A stretch of 64,000 nt of DNA from Shewanella cyperi. GTDB taxonomy: Bacteria; Pseudomonadota; Gammaproteobacteria; Enterobacterales; Shewanellaceae. The notes under the pieces are model-generated. The model was not told where the DNA came from and did not search any database. It saw nothing but the letters and a program-made list of their open reading frames with translations. The translations under genes and the position numbers were made by a program. Each line of letters opens with the position of its first letter. The stretch's first letter is position 1. The DNA is taken from positions 2,933,501 to 2,997,500 of the forward strand of contig NZ_CP071501.1 of NCBI RefSeq assembly GCF_017354985.1, written 5' to 3'. Shown piece after piece: positions 38,202-48,246 of this stretch.

Positions 38202-39048
38202 TGCTCCCTCACTGGCCTGGCCGGCCCCGGCCAAGCTCAACCTGTTTTTGCATATCACCGGCCGCCGCGCCGATGGTTATCACGAGTTGCAAACCCTGTT
38301 TCAATTCATCGATCACTGTGACTGGCTGGACTTTAAGCCGACCACCAAGGATGAGCTAAAGCTGCACAGCAACATGGGCCCGGTTGTTGCGGACAGCGAT
38401 AACTTAATTCTCAAAGCCGCAAAATCACTCAAGCTCCATACGGGTTATCCAGGCGGCGCCGAGATCTGGCTCGATAAACGCCTGCCCATGGGCGGCGGAC
38501 TGGGTGGTGGCTCTTCCGATGCCGCCACGACCCTGGTGGCCCTCAATGAACTGTGGCAAACCGGGCTCAGCAAGCAGGAGCTGATGGCGCTGGGCTTGAA
38601 ACTCGGCGCGGATGTGCCTGTTTTTATTAATGGAGTGACCGCCTTTGCCGAAGGCGTGGGGGAAAAGTTGCAGGCCGTGACTGTGCCCGAGCCCTGGTAT
38701 CTGGTGCTGGTGCCGGATGTGCATGTTTCAACGGCCGAAATCTTCCAACACCCTGAGCTGGTGCGTGATACGCCCAAGTTGGACCAAGGCAGTCTCCTCG
38801 CCGGCCAATGGCATAACGACTGCCAGGCGCTGGTGCAAGCCAAATACCCCCAAGTTGCCAATGCCTTGAGCTGGCTGCTAGAATATGCGCCGTCCAGAAT
38901 GACCGGAACCGGTGCATGCGTGTTCGGGGAGTTCGCTACGCAGCAAGCCGCGCTCGAGGCGCTGGCCCTTAAGCCTGATAACTTGCAAGGCTTTGTTGCA
39001 AAAGGACTAAATCGTTCGCCCTTGGAGTTGAGACGCGTTCAACTCTGA
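38194..39048 (+). CDS. ispE: 4-diphosphocytidyl-2-C-methyl-D-erythritol kinase
   Basis: A 284-residue GHMP kinase of the MEP isoprenoid pathway. The substrate motif [21 protein letters not shown] and the ATP loop [18 protein letters not shown] are both present. The ATG at 38194 is preceded by AAGGAG and lies inside the end of lolB, so translation is coupled. Ends with the usual [10 protein letters not shown]. Confidence 0.97.
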   Translation: MANAPSLAWPAPAKLNLFLHITGRRADGYHELQTLFQFIDHCDWLDFKPTTKDELKLHSNMGPVVADSDNLILKAAKSLKLHTGYPGGAEIWLDKRLPMGGGLGGGSSDAATTLVALNELWQTGLSKQELMALGLKLGADVPVFINGVTAFAEGVGEKLQAVTVPEPWYLVLVPDVHVSTAEIFQHPELVRDTPKLDQGSLLAGQWHNDCQALVQAKYPQVANALSWLLEYAPSRMTGTGACVFGEFATQQAALEALALKPDNLQGFVAKGLNRSPLELRRVQL

Positions 39049-39116
39049 ATTTTCATCCATGTCGATCCGCCTGGCATGGTTATTACAATATCAAGCAAAC
39101 GCCTGAGGTTCTTACA

Positions 39117-40064
39117 GTGCCCGACATCAAGCTCTTTGCTGGGAATGCTACCCCCAGTCTCGCAAAAAAGATTGCCGACCGTTTATTTTGCAAACTTGGA
39201 GAGGCTGAGGTAGGCCGTTTCAGCGACGGTGAAATCAGTGTCCAGATCAATGAAAACGTACGGGGAGCCGATGTCTTTATCATCCAATCCACCTGTGCGC
39301 CAACCAATGACAACCTGATGGAACTCATAGTGATGGTCGATGCCCTGCGTCGTGCCTCCGCCGGCCGTATCACCGCCGTGATCCCCTACTTCGGCTATGC
39401 CCGTCAGGATCGCCGTGTACGCAGCGCCCGTGTGCCTATCACTGCCAAAGTGGTTGCCGACTTCCTCTCCAGCGTGGGTGTTGACCGGGTACTGACCTGT
39501 GACCTGCACGCCGAGCAAATCCAGGGCTTCTTCGACGTACCGGTGGACAACGTGTTCGGCAGCCCAGTACTGCTGGAAGACATGATTGCCAAGAAACTGG
39601 ACAACCCTGTAGTGGTATCTCCGGACATCGGCGGTGTGGTTCGCGCCCGCGCCGTGGCCAAGCTGCTGAACGATTCCGATCTGGCCATCATCGACAAGCG
39701 TCGCCCACAGGCCAACGTTGCCCAGGTTATGCACATCATAGGTGACGTACAAGGCCGTGACTGCATCATAGTCGACGACATGATCGACACAGGTGGCACC
39801 CTGTGCAAGGCCGCCGAAGCCCTGAAAGAGCACGGCGCCAACCGCGTATTCGCCTACGCCACTCACCCCGTGTTCTCCGGCAAGGCCGCCGAGAACATCA
39901 AGAACTCAGTTATCGACGAAGTCATAGTGACCGACACTGTGCCTTTGAGCGAAGAAATGCTGCAGGTGGGCAAGGTGACCCAGCTGACCATGTCAGCGGT
40001 ACTGGCCGAAGCCATCCGCCGCGTCAGCAACGAAGAATCCATCTCCGCCATGTTCCAGCATTAA
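39117..40064 (+). CDS. prs: Ribose-phosphate pyrophosphokinase
   Basis: A 315-residue enzyme that makes PRPP from ribose 5-phosphate and ATP. The start is a GTG with GAGG eight bases upstream. The family sequence is clear throughout: [50 protein letters not shown] and the PRPP loop [13 protein letters not shown]. Length equals the E. coli enzyme. It follows ispE by 68 bases and has its own terminator. Confidence 0.98.
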   Translation: MPDIKLFAGNATPSLAKKIADRLFCKLGEAEVGRFSDGEISVQINENVRGADVFIIQSTCAPTNDNLMELIVMVDALRRASAGRITAVIPYFGYARQDRRVRSARVPITAKVVADFLSSVGVDRVLTCDLHAEQIQGFFDVPVDNVFGSPVLLEDMIAKKLDNPVVVSPDIGGVVRARAVAKLLNDSDLAIIDKRRPQANVAQVMHIIGDVQGRDCIIVDDMIDTGGTLCKAAEALKEHGANRVFAYATHPVFSGKAAENIKNSVIDEVIVTDTVPLSEEMLQVGKVTQLTMSAVLAEAIRRVSNEESISAMFQH

Positions 40065-40081
40065 TACTGGCGATAGATGAT

Positions 40082-40108
40082 AAAACGCACCCCCAGGGGT
40101 GCGTTTTT
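40082..40108 (+). terminator. prs terminator
   Basis: The hairpin AAACGCACCCC / GGGGTGCGTTT has a T run of six and lies 18 bases after the prs stop. Confidence 0.9.
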
Positions 40109-40299
40109 TATTGGCTCGAAATTGGCTCTAAATCTTGTCACCCCGAATTGGGCCCACAAACCAAGCCTGCGGCCTTGGCTAAGCTCAAAGCCATACTGAA
40201 GAGGCAATGCCGTAAAAACGCTTCAGCGGCGCACCGGGGGCCTTATCGTCATACCAAGATATGACCGAGGCTATTTGCAATGGATGGATAAGGGAAAAT

Positions 40300-40328
40300 A
40301 AAAAAGCCCGTCATTGACGGGCTTTTTT
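40300..40328 (-). terminator. Terminator of the tRNA operon (bidirectional)
   Basis: The hairpin AAAAGCCCGTCA / TGACGGGCTTTT is flanked by A and T runs, immediately after the last tRNA. Between prs and this point (40109-40299) I see no gene. Confidence 0.9.
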
Positions 40329-40331
40329 ATA

Positions 40332-40406
40332 TGGCTGGGGTACAAGGATTCGAACCTTGGAATGCCGGGATCAAAACCCGGTGCCTTACCGCTTGGCGAT
40401 ACCCCA
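40332..40406 (-). tRNA. tRNA-Gln (anticodon TTG)
   Basis: A 75-base cloverleaf with encoded CCA. The anticodon arm is CCGGG-TTTTGAT-CCCGG and the T arm contains GGTTCGAATCC. Identical to the other two Gln copies. Last gene of the operon; in E. coli this position has Gln-CTG. Confidence 0.97.
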
Positions 40407-40451
40407 ATTTGGGTTTCAGACAATACGCGCTGCGCACCTTCCGAAAATATA

Positions 40452-40528
40452 TGGTAGCTATGGCGGGACTTGAACCTGCGACCCCAGCATTATGAGTGCT
40501 GTGCTCTAACCAGCTGAGCTACATAGCC
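40452..40528 (-). tRNA. tRNA-Met (elongator, anticodon CAT)
   Basis: A 77-base cloverleaf starting GGCTATGTAGCTCAG with encoded CCA and anticodon loop CTCATAA. Elongator type. One base separates it from the Gln gene upstream. Confidence 0.95.
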
Positions 40529-40529
40529 A

Positions 40530-40604
40530 TGGCTGGGGTACAAGGATTCGAACCTTGGAATGCCGGGATCAAAACCCGGTGCCTTACCGCTTGGCGATAC
40601 CCCA
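40530..40604 (-). tRNA. tRNA-Gln (anticodon TTG)
   Basis: A 75-base cloverleaf with CCA, identical in sequence to the copies at 40332 and 40628. Confidence 0.97.
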
Positions 40605-40627
40605 ATAAGATTTGGAAGCGTAAAGGA

Positions 40628-40702
40628 TGGCTGGGGTACAAGGATTCGAACCTTGGAATGCCGGGATCAAAACCCGGTGCCTTACCGCTTGGCGATACCC
40701 CA
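40628..40702 (-). tRNA. tRNA-Gln (anticodon TTG)
   Basis: A 75-base cloverleaf with CCA, identical to the other two Gln genes of the operon. Confidence 0.97.
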
Positions 40703-40743
40703 CCTGCTTTATTTTCCTGAACTAAGCAGCAGCCCAGTTCAAA

Positions 40744-40828
<85 letters not shown>

Positions 40829-40856
40829 TTAGTCTCAAGTTTACATCATGAGAGGA

Positions 40857-40933
40857 TGGTAGCTATGGCGGGACTTGAACCTGCGACCCCAGCATTATGA
40901 GTGCTGTGCTCTAACCAGCTGAGCTACATAGCC
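40857..40933 (-). tRNA. tRNA-Met (elongator, anticodon CAT)
   Basis: A 77-base cloverleaf identical to the copy at 40452. First gene of the operon. Confidence 0.95.
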
Positions 40934-40973
40934 ACTACGTTTTTACAGTCCCTCTTGGCGAGGAACGGGGCGT

Positions 40974-41002
40974 ATTATGCTGATTCAGTTCTGGCAGGTC
41001 AA
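40974..41002 (-). promoter_or_regulatory. Promoter of the tRNA operon
   Basis: On the minus strand, TTGACC (-35, 41002-40997) and CATAAT (-10, 40979-40974) are separated by 17 bases. A G+C-rich discriminator (CGCCCCG) follows, as in stringently controlled stable RNA promoters. The first tRNA begins about 40 bases downstream. Confidence 0.7.
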
Positions 41003-41120
41003 CTGCTTTTTTTACTGAAAATCGCCCCCGACACGCCGTTCGTCTAATACTTCACCAAAGCGGGCAACAGTTAGGCAAATGCCAACAAATGCCGCCCACC
41101 ACAGGCGCTTAGACCTTGGC

Positions 41121-42212
41121 TTAGACGTTAAACAGGAAGTGCATCACGTCGCCGTCTTTGACCACGTAGGTCTTGCCTTCCACCCGCAGTTTACCGGCTT
41201 CCTTGGCACCGGCCTCACCACGATAAGAGATGAAATCGTTGTAGGAAATCACCTGGGCACGGATAAAGCCACGCTCGAAGTCGGTGTGAATTTTACCGGC
41301 GGCCTGAGGCGCACTGGCACCCACTTCCACTGTCCAGGCGCGCACTTCCTTCACCCCGGCGGTGAAATAGGTCTGCAGGTTCAGCAGCTCGTAACCGGCG
41401 CGGATCACGCGATCCAGGCCAGGCTCTTCCAGGCCCAGTTCGGCCATGAACTCGTCGCGGTCTTCAGGATCCATCTCGGCCAGCTCGGATTCGATGGCGG
41501 CACACACGGGCACCACCACGGCATGTTCGGCTGCGGCAATGGCACGCACTGTATCCAGGTGCGGGTTGTTCTCGAAACCATCTTCGGCCACGTTGGCAAT
41601 GTACATTGTGGGCTTGAGGGTCAGCAGGTTCAGGTAGGCCACGGCCTCCAGCTCTTCCTTCGACAGCTCCAGGGTGCGCAGCATCTTGCCTTCATCCAGC
41701 ACGGGGCGCAGCTTTTCCAGCACCTCGACTTCGAACTTGGCATCCTTGTCACCGCCCTTGGCGCGTTTTTGCTGACGCAGTATGGCGCGCTCGACGCTGT
41801 CCAGATCCGCCAGGGCCAGCTCGGTGTTGATCACTTCGATATCGCCGGCAGGATCGACCTTGTTGGCCACGTGCACTATGTTGTCGTTTTCAAAGCAGCG
41901 CACCACGTGCCCAATGGCATCGGTTTCACGAATGTTGGCCAGGAACTTGTTACCCAGACCTTCACCCTTGGAGGCACCGGCCACCAGGCCGGCGATGTCG
42001 ACAAACTCCATGGTGGTCGGCAACACGCGCTCGGGTTTGACTATTTCGGCCAGGGCGTCGAGACGCGGATCCGGCACAGGTACCACGCCGGTGTTGGGCT
42101 CGATGGTACAGAACGGAAAGTTGGCCGCTTCAATGCCCGCCTGAGTCAGAGCATTGAACAGCGTTGATTTACCGACGTTTGGCAGACCCACAATCCCGCA
42201 TTTAAAACCCAT
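41121..42212 (-). CDS. ychF: Redox-regulated ATPase YchF
   Basis: A 363-residue Obg-family P-loop protein. Walker A is [16 protein letters not shown] at residues 8-23. The base-recognition segment is NVAED rather than the GTPase NKxD, which is why YchF prefers ATP. A coiled-coil arm and a C-terminal TGS domain ([21 protein letters not shown]) follow. The start is the ATG at 42212; the open frame extends 11 codons. Close partner of pth, as in many gammaproteobacteria. Confidence 0.97.
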   Translation of the reverse strand: MGFKCGIVGLPNVGKSTLFNALTQAGIEAANFPFCTIEPNTGVVPVPDPRLDALAEIVKPERVLPTTMEFVDIAGLVAGASKGEGLGNKFLANIRETDAIGHVVRCFENDNIVHVANKVDPAGDIEVINTELALADLDSVERAILRQQKRAKGGDKDAKFEVEVLEKLRPVLDEGKMLRTLELSKEELEAVAYLNLLTLKPTMYIANVAEDGFENNPHLDTVRAIAAAEHAVVVPVCAAIESELAEMDPEDRDEFMAELGLEEPGLDRVIRAGYELLNLQTYFTAGVKEVRAWTVEVGASAPQAAGKIHTDFERGFIRAQVISYNDFISYRGEAGAKEAGKLRVEGKTYVVKDGDVMHFLFNV

Positions 42213-42271
42213 AATAAAACCCTTTCTCTCTCTGATCCGGGACAAATCCCGGTACTGTTAATACTGTAAAT

Positions 42272-42859
42272 TTATTCGGCCTTGAAGCTGTGCAATCTGT
42301 GCATCGCCTTGAGCATGTCCTGCTTGAACAGCACCTCGGTTGAGCGCACGGCTTCGTCTATGGCGGCGTTAATCTTTTCCTGCTCGGCGGCAGGTGCCTT
42401 GCCGAGCACATAGCCGCTGACCTTGGTCTTGTCGCCCGGATGACCTATGCCTATCCGCAGGCGATAAAAATTCTTGTTGTTAGCCAGGCGGGCAATGATG
42501 TCCTTGAGGCCATTGTGGCCACCGTGACCACCGCCCAGCTTAAACTTGGCCACCCCGGGATCCATGTCCAGCTCATCGTGGGCCACCAGTATTTCTTCCG
42601 GTTCAATCCGGAAGAAATTGGCCAGGGCCGCCACGGATTTGCCGCTGAGGTTCATAAAGGTGCTGGGGATCAGCAAGCGTACATCCTTGCCACACAGCAT
42701 GGCCCTGGCAGTGAGCCCAAAGTATTTGCTGTCGGGCACCAGGTTCACACCCGCGATTCTCGCCAGTTCCTCGACATACCAGGCCCCGGCATTGTGACGG
42801 GTCTGGGCGTATTCGGCGCCCGGATTGGCCAGGCCGACGATCAGTTTAATCTCACTCAT
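42272..42859 (-). CDS. pth: Peptidyl-tRNA hydrolase
   Basis: A 195-residue enzyme that recycles peptidyl-tRNA released from stalled ribosomes. Active-site residues Asn12 and His22 lie in [17 protein letters not shown]. The core FMNLSGKSV and [13 protein letters not shown] are present. The start at 42859 gives [10 protein letters not shown]. It is 59 bases upstream of ychF on the same strand, probably one operon. Confidence 0.97.
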   Translation of the reverse strand: MSEIKLIVGLANPGAEYAQTRHNAGAWYVEELARIAGVNLVPDSKYFGLTARAMLCGKDVRLLIPSTFMNLSGKSVAALANFFRIEPEEILVAHDELDMDPGVAKFKLGGGHGGHNGLKDIIARLANNKNFYRLRIGIGHPGDKTKVSGYVLGKAPAAEQEKINAAIDEAVRSTEVLFKQDMLKAMHRLHSFKAE

Positions 42860-43196
42860 CTGCTGCAATCTTAATTGCCCAGCATCGGCAAAGCCGCCAC
42901 CGGGAATGGAAAACGGCGCATTTTATACCCAAAGACAGTGTCTATTCCAGCGTTAAGGACCAGACTGCTTCACCACACACAAAGGAAAACGGTCAATTTC
43001 AGATACCCAAAGCCCGGGTTCATACCAGTATTTAGGATTTGAGGACATAAACCACCCTCCGGGAAAACGGCCAATCTCAGATACCCAAAGCCCCATTGCA
43101 TACCAGTCTTTAGGATTTGAGTATGTAAACTGCCCTCAAGGAAAACGGCCAATTTCAGATCCCCAAAGGCCAGCTTAATTCCCCCAACCGGAGGTC
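42860..43196. other. Intergenic region between pth and the ubiF-type gene
   Basis: About 335 bases without a convincing gene. Most of it is the 78-bp repeat array. The part next to pth should hold the pth promoter, but none stands out. Confidence 0.6.
42984..43171. repeat. 78-bp tandem repeat, 2.4 copies
   Basis: Two full units start at 42984 and 43062 and a partial third at 43140, each beginning GGAAAACGG. The units differ at about one base in six to eight. The period is exactly 26 codons, and the minus strand is open through both units, with repeats of the type FGYLRLAVF. There is no ribosome site and no spacer structure. I treat it as a noncoding repeat. Confidence 0.9.
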
Positions 43197-44420
43197 TCAG
43201 CCCAATCCCAGGGCGTATTTGAGCACCCGTCGCTTGAGGGGACCGTCGATATTAGCCAGGCGCAGGGCCGCGTTGCGGGCCAGTTTCAGTGGCAACAGGT
43301 CATTGCTGAAACCGGCATAAAAGCTGTCCATGGCGGTCATCATGATTTGGTTATCGCGGTATCGGCGCTGCTGATATTCGCCCAGCACGGCGTCGCTATA
43401 CCAAGAGTCGCCCTCTTTTTGGGCCTCGCTCACCACGGCCAGCAGGGCTTCGACATCCTTGAACCCCAGGTTTACCCCCTGCCCCGCCAACGGATTGATG
43501 GTATGGGCGGCATCCCCCAAGAGCACCAGATTCGGCCTGTAGTATCTCTGGGCATGGCGCCGGGTCAGGGCGAAGTGGCCCTTGTCCAGCACCTCAAATT
43601 CGGGATCGAGCCGCGATGGGAAGTGGGTACGGATTTGCTGCGCCAGGGCGCTGTTGGACAGCTGTGACAACTGACGGATGCGCGCCGGGCTGTCGTACCA
43701 CACCAAAGAGGCGTGCTTGCCCGGCAGCGGCAACAGGGAGCGGGGGCCTGCCGGAGTGAACTGCTGCCAGGTCACATCCTGCTGCCCGGTTTCGGTGGCA
43801 ATATTGATCAGCATGGCCCATTGGTCATAATCCCAGGCCGTGATGCCAATGGCGGCAAAGTCGCGCACCCTGGAATTGGCGCCATCGGCACCGACGAGCA
43901 GCTTGGTGTGCAATACAGTGCCATCTTCGAGCACCACCTCTATACCGTCGGCATTTCTGCTAAAGCGCTCCACCTTGGTGGGCAACCTCAGGCTGAGATT
44001 GTCGAACTCAGCCATGGCCTGCCACAAGCCGAGCTGCACCACGCGGTTTTCCACTATGTGGCCAAGGTGAGTCTGCTGTAACTGACTGGCATGAAAACGG
44101 GTGATAAAGCCCTCCATTTCCCAGGTTTCCAGTCCCAGATAGGGGGCGGTGCGCATGGCCTTGATATGCTCCCAGGCGCCGAGACGTGACAGCAAGGTTT
44201 CCGACGCCAGGCTCAGGGCCGACACCCGCACATCCAAAGCTTGCTGCGGGTCGAACTGCGCCAGAGGTTGATTCTCTATGACGGTCACGGCCAGGCCCAG
44301 TTTGGCCAGGCCTATGGCCGTCGCCGCTCCCACCATGCCGGCACCTATGATCACCACGTCCTGGATCACCACGTCCTGCTGCACGCTATCTGTTGCGGTC
44401 GTTGTCGCTGTCACTGTCAC
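43197..44420 (-). CDS. ubiF: UbiF/UbiH-type FAD-dependent ubiquinone biosynthesis hydroxylase
   Basis: An FAD monooxygenase of about 407 residues that hydroxylates the benzoquinol ring in ubiquinone synthesis. FAD motifs: VVIIGAGMVGAATAIGLAK, VGADGANSRVR and LLGDAAHTINPLAGQGVNLG. The position divergent from miaB is the same as that of E. coli ubiF. The start is uncertain. I use a GTG at 44420 after AAGGG; the frame stays open to 44525. The first 20 or so codons are unusual: a run of Thr/Val/Ala (TVTATTTATD) then a 15-base tandem duplication encoding QDVVI twice. Confidence 0.88.
   Translation of the reverse strand: MTVTATTTATDSVQQDVVIQDVVIIGAGMVGAATAIGLAKLGLAVTVIENQPLAQFDPQQALDVRVSALSLASETLLSRLGAWEHIKAMRTAPYLGLETWEMEGFITRFHASQLQQTHLGHIVENRVVQLGLWQAMAEFDNLSLRLPTKVERFSRNADGIEVVLEDGTVLHTKLLVGADGANSRVRDFAAIGITAWDYDQWAMLINIATETGQQDVTWQQFTPAGPRSLLPLPGKHASLVWYDSPARIRQLSQLSNSALAQQIRTHFPSRLDPEFEVLDKGHFALTRRHAQRYYRPNLVLLGDAAHTINPLAGQGVNLGFKDVEALLAVVSEAQKEGDSWYSDAVLGEYQQRRYRDNQIMMTAMDSFYAGFSNDLLPLKLARNAALRLANIDGPLKRRVLKYALGLG
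44349..44378. repeat. 15-bp perfect tandem duplication in the ubiF-type gene
   Basis: GATCACCACGTCCTG occurs twice without a spacer. It is in frame and doubles QDVVI just before the FAD motif. Confidence 0.9.
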
Positions 44421-44641
44421 TGTCCCTTCACCCGGTCTGCTGCTGTAACTACTGCTTGTAAATATTTTTTGTAAATAAAGAGTGGGCAAAGGTCTGCAAA
44501 TGTGTCCAAAAGCGGGTTTGGTCATAACCCCTTACATTCGGCCACATTTCCTTTGCCAAGGCCTTCCTATACTGGCGATGTCCAATAAAAAGACGGGGCC
44601 CATGGTCCACCAAACATCATCAAGGAAGAGCGAGGTTCAAC

Positions 44642-44932
44642 ATGAATATCCTGTTACCCCTGACACTGCTGGCGGGCATAAGCGGCCAGGCAATGGCTGC
44701 ACCCGAAATGGAAACCCTGACGGTCACCTACCGCAGTCCGCTGGATTATGCCCTATATCAACAGACCACGGAAACCATAAGCTTTTTCCGCCTTGAGCTG
44801 GCGCAGGATATTCTCGCCCAATCCAGGGCCAGCAGCCGGGCCATGGCGAGCCATTATCTTTCTCACAATGGTGTTGCTGACACTCGCCTATACCCGTCCC
44901 AATCGGATTGGCTTACCGCCCGGCGAAATTGA
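44642..44932 (+). CDS. Small secreted protein of unknown function
   Basis: A 96-residue protein with a clear signal peptide (MNILLPLTLLAGISGQAMA, cleaved before APEM). The mature part of about 77 residues has a strand-like start (METLTVTYRSPLDYALYQ) and a helical, Arg/Ser/Ala-rich middle. No cysteines and no family that I recognise. CGAGG lies about nine bases before the ATG. It lies between the ubiF-type gene (divergent) and miaB. The ribosome site and signal peptide support a real gene. Confidence 0.75.
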   Translation: MNILLPLTLLAGISGQAMAAPEMETLTVTYRSPLDYALYQQTTETISFFRLELAQDILAQSRASSRAMASHYLSHNGVADTRLYPSQSDWLTARRN

Positions 44933-45030
44933 ACTGTGAGTATTACAGGCTGACAAGCCCTTGAGTCTTGACAGCTTTTGCCTGCCAAGGTCGACGGGAC
45001 CAGCCCCCGGCAGGATCATAATTCATACTA

Positions 45031-45072
45031 TTTACCCCCTGCGCCTAGCCATGACCGGGCGCAGGGGGTAAA
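45031..45072. repeat. Large perfect inverted repeat upstream of miaB
   Basis: Arms TTTACCCCCTGCGCC (45031-45045) and GGCGCAGGGGGTAAA (45058-45072) are perfectly complementary over 15 bases with a 12-base loop. It lies 44 bases before the miaB start. No T run follows directly, so it is not a textbook terminator, though it may still end transcription of the small gene upstream. Confidence 0.85.
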
Positions 45073-45115
45073 ATGTCGCGCTATTTTTCCCATGGGTTCC
45101 TAGAGCGACGCACCG

Positions 45116-46540
45116 ATGAGTAAGAAACTCCATATCAAAACCTGGGGCTGTCAGATGAACGAATACGATTCATCCAAGATGGCCGATCTGCTTGGCGAAT
45201 ATCAGGGCTACACCTTGACCGAAGAGGCCGAGGAGGCAGATATTCTGCTGCTCAATACCTGTTCCATTCGCGAAAAAGCGCAGGAGAAGGTGTTTCACCA
45301 ATTGGGTCGCTGGAAGACCCTGAAGGACAAGAACCCCAACCTGATTATCGGTGTCGGCGGTTGCGTTGCCTCCCAGGAAGGCAAGGCCATCAAGGACAGG
45401 GCCCAATGTGTGGATATAGTCTTCGGTCCCCAGACCCTGCACCGCCTGCCCGACATGATTGAACAGGTCCGCAATGGCGACAAGGCGGTAATCGACATCT
45501 CCTTCCCCGAGATTGAAAAGTTCGATCGCCTGCCCGAGCCCCGCGCCGAAGGCCCCACCGCTTTCGTATCCATCATGGAAGGTTGCAGCAAGTACTGCTC
45601 TTTCTGCGTGGTGCCTTACACCCGCGGCGAGGAAGTGAGTCGCCCCATGGACGACATCATCCTTGAAATCGCCCAACTGGCGGAGCAAGGGGTGCGTGAA
45701 GTCAACCTGCTGGGTCAGAACGTTAACGCCTATCGCGGTGCCAAGCATGACGGCGAGATTTGCAGCTTTGCCGAACTGCTGCGCTACGTCGCCGCCATCG
45801 ACGGTATCGACCGCCTGCGCTTCACCACCAGCCATCCGATTGAATTCACCCAGGACATCATAGATGTCTACGAGGACACCCCTGAGCTGGTGAGCTTCCT
45901 GCACCTGCCGGTGCAATCGGGTTCGGATCGCATCCTCACCGCCATGAAGCGCGGCCACATGGCCATTGAATACAAGTCCATCATCCGCCGCCTGCGCAAG
46001 GCCCGTCCGGACATTCAGATTAGCTCGGACTTCATCATAGGTTTCCCCGGTGAAACCCAGGATGACTTCAACGACACCATGAAGTTGATTGAGGATGTGG
46101 CCTTCGACCACAGCTTCAGCTTTATCTACAGCGCCCGTCCCGGCACCCCGGCAGCGGATCTGCCGGACGATGTCGATATGGAAGAGAAAAAACAGCGTCT
46201 GGCACAGCTGCAGGACAAGATCACCAACCAAGCCATGCGCTACAGCCGCCAGATGCTGGGCACTGTGCAGCGCATCCTGGTGGAAGGCCCTTCGGTGAAG
46301 AACCCCATGGAACTGCGTGGCCGCACCGAAAACAACCGGGTGGTAAATTTCGAAGGCCAACCCAAGCACATAGGCAGCTTTGTCGATGTGGAAATCGTTG
46401 ATGTCTACACCAACTCCCTGCGCGGCAAGTTTATCCGCGGTGAGGATGAAATGGATCTGCGCCGCAGCCTGCGTCCGGAAGACATACTGGCCAAGCGCCA
46501 GCAGGACGATGCCCTGGGCGTAAGCAAGTTTATCCCTTGA
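45116..46540 (+). CDS. miaB: tRNA-2-methylthio-N6-dimethylallyladenosine synthase
   Basis: A 474-residue radical SAM methylthiotransferase that modifies A37 of tRNAs. The N-terminal cluster cysteines are Cys12, Cys49 and Cys83. The radical SAM motif is Cys157, Cys161, Cys164 in [21 protein letters not shown] domain closes the protein. It is the first gene of the conserved miaB-ybeZ-ybeY-corC-lnt block. Confidence 0.98.
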   Translation: MSKKLHIKTWGCQMNEYDSSKMADLLGEYQGYTLTEEAEEADILLLNTCSIREKAQEKVFHQLGRWKTLKDKNPNLIIGVGGCVASQEGKAIKDRAQCVDIVFGPQTLHRLPDMIEQVRNGDKAVIDISFPEIEKFDRLPEPRAEGPTAFVSIMEGCSKYCSFCVVPYTRGEEVSRPMDDIILEIAQLAEQGVREVNLLGQNVNAYRGAKHDGEICSFAELLRYVAAIDGIDRLRFTTSHPIEFTQDIIDVYEDTPELVSFLHLPVQSGSDRILTAMKRGHMAIEYKSIIRRLRKARPDIQISSDFIIGFPGETQDDFNDTMKLIEDVAFDHSFSFIYSARPGTPAADLPDDVDMEEKKQRLAQLQDKITNQAMRYSRQMLGTVQRILVEGPSVKNPMELRGRTENNRVVNFEGQPKHIGSFVDVEIVDVYTNSLRGKFIRGEDEMDLRRSLRPEDILAKRQQDDALGVSKFIP

Positions 46541-46593
46541 TAAAGCAATAGCCACATAGGGTGGGACCTCATCCCGCACCCAAGTCAAATCCC

Positions 46594-46617
46594 AGGGCGG
46601 CCCAAGGCCGCCCTTTG
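46594..46617 (+). terminator. Terminator between miaB and ybeZ
   Basis: The hairpin AGGGCGGCC-CAA-GGCCGCCCT is followed by TTGCTT. A second small hairpin (GGTGGGA / TCCCGCACC) lies just before it. The T run is weak, so read-through into ybeZ is likely. Confidence 0.6.
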
Positions 46618-46728
46618 CTTAACATGGCGCTTTGCATGGCCGGGGCAAAAAGCGGTATATTTGGCATAGACCCGCATTGCCACCCGAGGTGGTCGCGAAC
46701 ACAACCTTATCAAGAGCCGGAGCAATAT

Positions 46729-47769
46729 TTGGCCAGTAAACTCACTACCATGAATCTCTATCTGGAGCCGGCAGACAGCCGCCGTTTGGCATCCCTCTGT
46801 GGCCCCTTTGACGATAACCTCAAGCAACTCGAGCGCCGCATCGGCGTGGAGATAAGCTACCGCAACAACCACTTCCAGATTGTTGGCCTGCCGCGCAACT
46901 GTCTGACCGCCAACAATCTGCTCAAGTCCTTGTATGTGGAAACCGCGCCGGTCAAGGGCAGCACTCCGGATCTCGAACCGGAAAAGGTGCACATCGCCAT
47001 CCAGGAAGCCATAGCCCTGGAAGCCGAAGATAACTCGGACGAGGCCCGGGAACACTACATCAAGACCCGCCGCGGCGTGGTCAAGCCGCGCAATCCCAAC
47101 CAGACCCAGTACGTGGCCAACATAGTGCGCCACGATATTACCTTCGGCATAGGCCCGGCCGGTACCGGCAAGACCTATCTGGCGGTGGCCGCCGCCGTGG
47201 ATGCGTTGGAGCGTCAGGAAGTGCGCCGCATACTGCTGACCCGCCCTGCGGTGGAAGCCGGTGAGAAGCTCGGCTTCCTGCCCGGCGATTTGAGTCAGAA
47301 GGTCGACCCCTATCTGCGGCCCCTGTACGATGCCCTGTTTGAAATGCTCGGTTTTGAAAAGGTGGAGCGCCTGATTGAGCGCAGCGTGATTGAGATTGCC
47401 CCCCTCGCCTATATGCGCGGTCGCACCCTCAACGATGCCTTTGTGATCCTCGATGAAAGCCAAAACACCACGGTGGAGCAGATGAAGATGTTCCTGACCC
47501 GTATCGGCTTTAATTCCAAGGCGGTTATCACAGGTGACATCACCCAGGTGGACTTGCCCCGCAGCCAAAAATCCGGCCTGCGCCACGCCATCGAAGTGCT
47601 GGGCGATGTGGACGAAATCAGTTTCAACTTCTTCCAATCCAAGGACGTGGTGCGTCATCCCGTGGTGGCCCGCATTGTTGAGGCCTACGAAGAACACGAG
47701 CAGAAAATGCAGGCCATCAAGGACCGCAAGGACAATCTGCTAACGGAGCCCGGTCAAAATGAGTCTTGA
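46729..47769 (+). CDS. ybeZ: PhoH-like ATPase YbeZ
   Basis: A 346-residue P-loop ATPase of the PhoH family. Walker A is [15 protein letters not shown], with the later [11 protein letters not shown] as Walker B. The start is a TTG at 46729 with GGAG five bases upstream, which gives the same length as the E. coli protein; an ATG at 46750 is the alternative. It works with YbeY in rRNA maturation, and its 3' end overlaps ybeY by 11 bases. Confidence 0.94.
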   Translation: MASKLTTMNLYLEPADSRRLASLCGPFDDNLKQLERRIGVEISYRNNHFQIVGLPRNCLTANNLLKSLYVETAPVKGSTPDLEPEKVHIAIQEAIALEAEDNSDEAREHYIKTRRGVVKPRNPNQTQYVANIVRHDITFGIGPAGTGKTYLAVAAAVDALERQEVRRILLTRPAVEAGEKLGFLPGDLSQKVDPYLRPLYDALFEMLGFEKVERLIERSVIEIAPLAYMRGRTLNDAFVILDESQNTTVEQMKMFLTRIGFNSKAVITGDITQVDLPRSQKSGLRHAIEVLGDVDEISFNFFQSKDVVRHPVVARIVEAYEEHEQKMQAIKDRKDNLLTEPGQNES

Positions 47770-48220
47770 GTTGGAATTGGATCTGCAAAACGCCTGCACC
47801 AGCACGCAAGTTCCGAGCGAAGCCCAGTTTGAACTCTGGGTTCGCACCGCGCTCGGCAACACACTGCCACAGGCCGAACTGACCATTCGTTTGGTGGACA
47901 GTGACGAGAGCCGCAGCCTTAATCACAGCTACCGTGGCAAGGACAAACCCACCAATGTGTTGTCTTTTCCGTTCGAAGCACCGCCGGGTGTGGAACTGCC
48001 ACTGCTTGGCGATCTTGTCATTTGCGCCGAGGTCGTCGAGAATGAGGCGGCTGAACAACACAAAACCTTGGAAGCCCATTGGGCTCACATGGTTGTACAT
48101 GGTTGCCTGCATCTGCTAGGTTATGACCATATTGAAGACGCCGAGGCCGAAGAAATGGAAGCACTGGAAACAGAGCTGCTTCAGGGCCTTGGCTTTGCTG
48201 ACCCTTACCAGGAGCTATAA
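47759..48220 (+). CDS. ybeY: Endoribonuclease YbeY
   Basis: A 153-residue zinc-dependent RNase for 16S rRNA 3'-end processing and ribosome quality control. The zinc site H-x3-H-x5-H is in [15 protein letters not shown]. The conserved NVLSFPFE segment is present. It overlaps ybeZ by 11 bases. Confidence 0.97.
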   Translation: MSLELELDLQNACTSTQVPSEAQFELWVRTALGNTLPQAELTIRLVDSDESRSLNHSYRGKDKPTNVLSFPFEAPPGVELPLLGDLVICAEVVENEAAEQHKTLEAHWAHMVVHGCLHLLGYDHIEDAEAEEMEALETELLQGLGFADPYQEL

Positions 48221-48246
48221 TCGGCCCAGTAGCCGAAGAAAACACT

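Noticed and set aside
42970..43152. 60-codon minus-strand frame through the 78-bp repeats
   Set aside because: It is open only because the repeat length is a multiple of three; no ribosome site and an abrupt start inside a repeat. Kept as a repeat, with coding left as a question.
42984..43171. CRISPR array
   Set aside because: The units are 78 bp, diverged and adjacent with no unique spacers, and there are no cas genes.
45170..46588. 472-codon minus-strand open frame across miaB
   Set aside because: Shadow of miaB, whose iron-sulfur cysteines are all present on the other strand.
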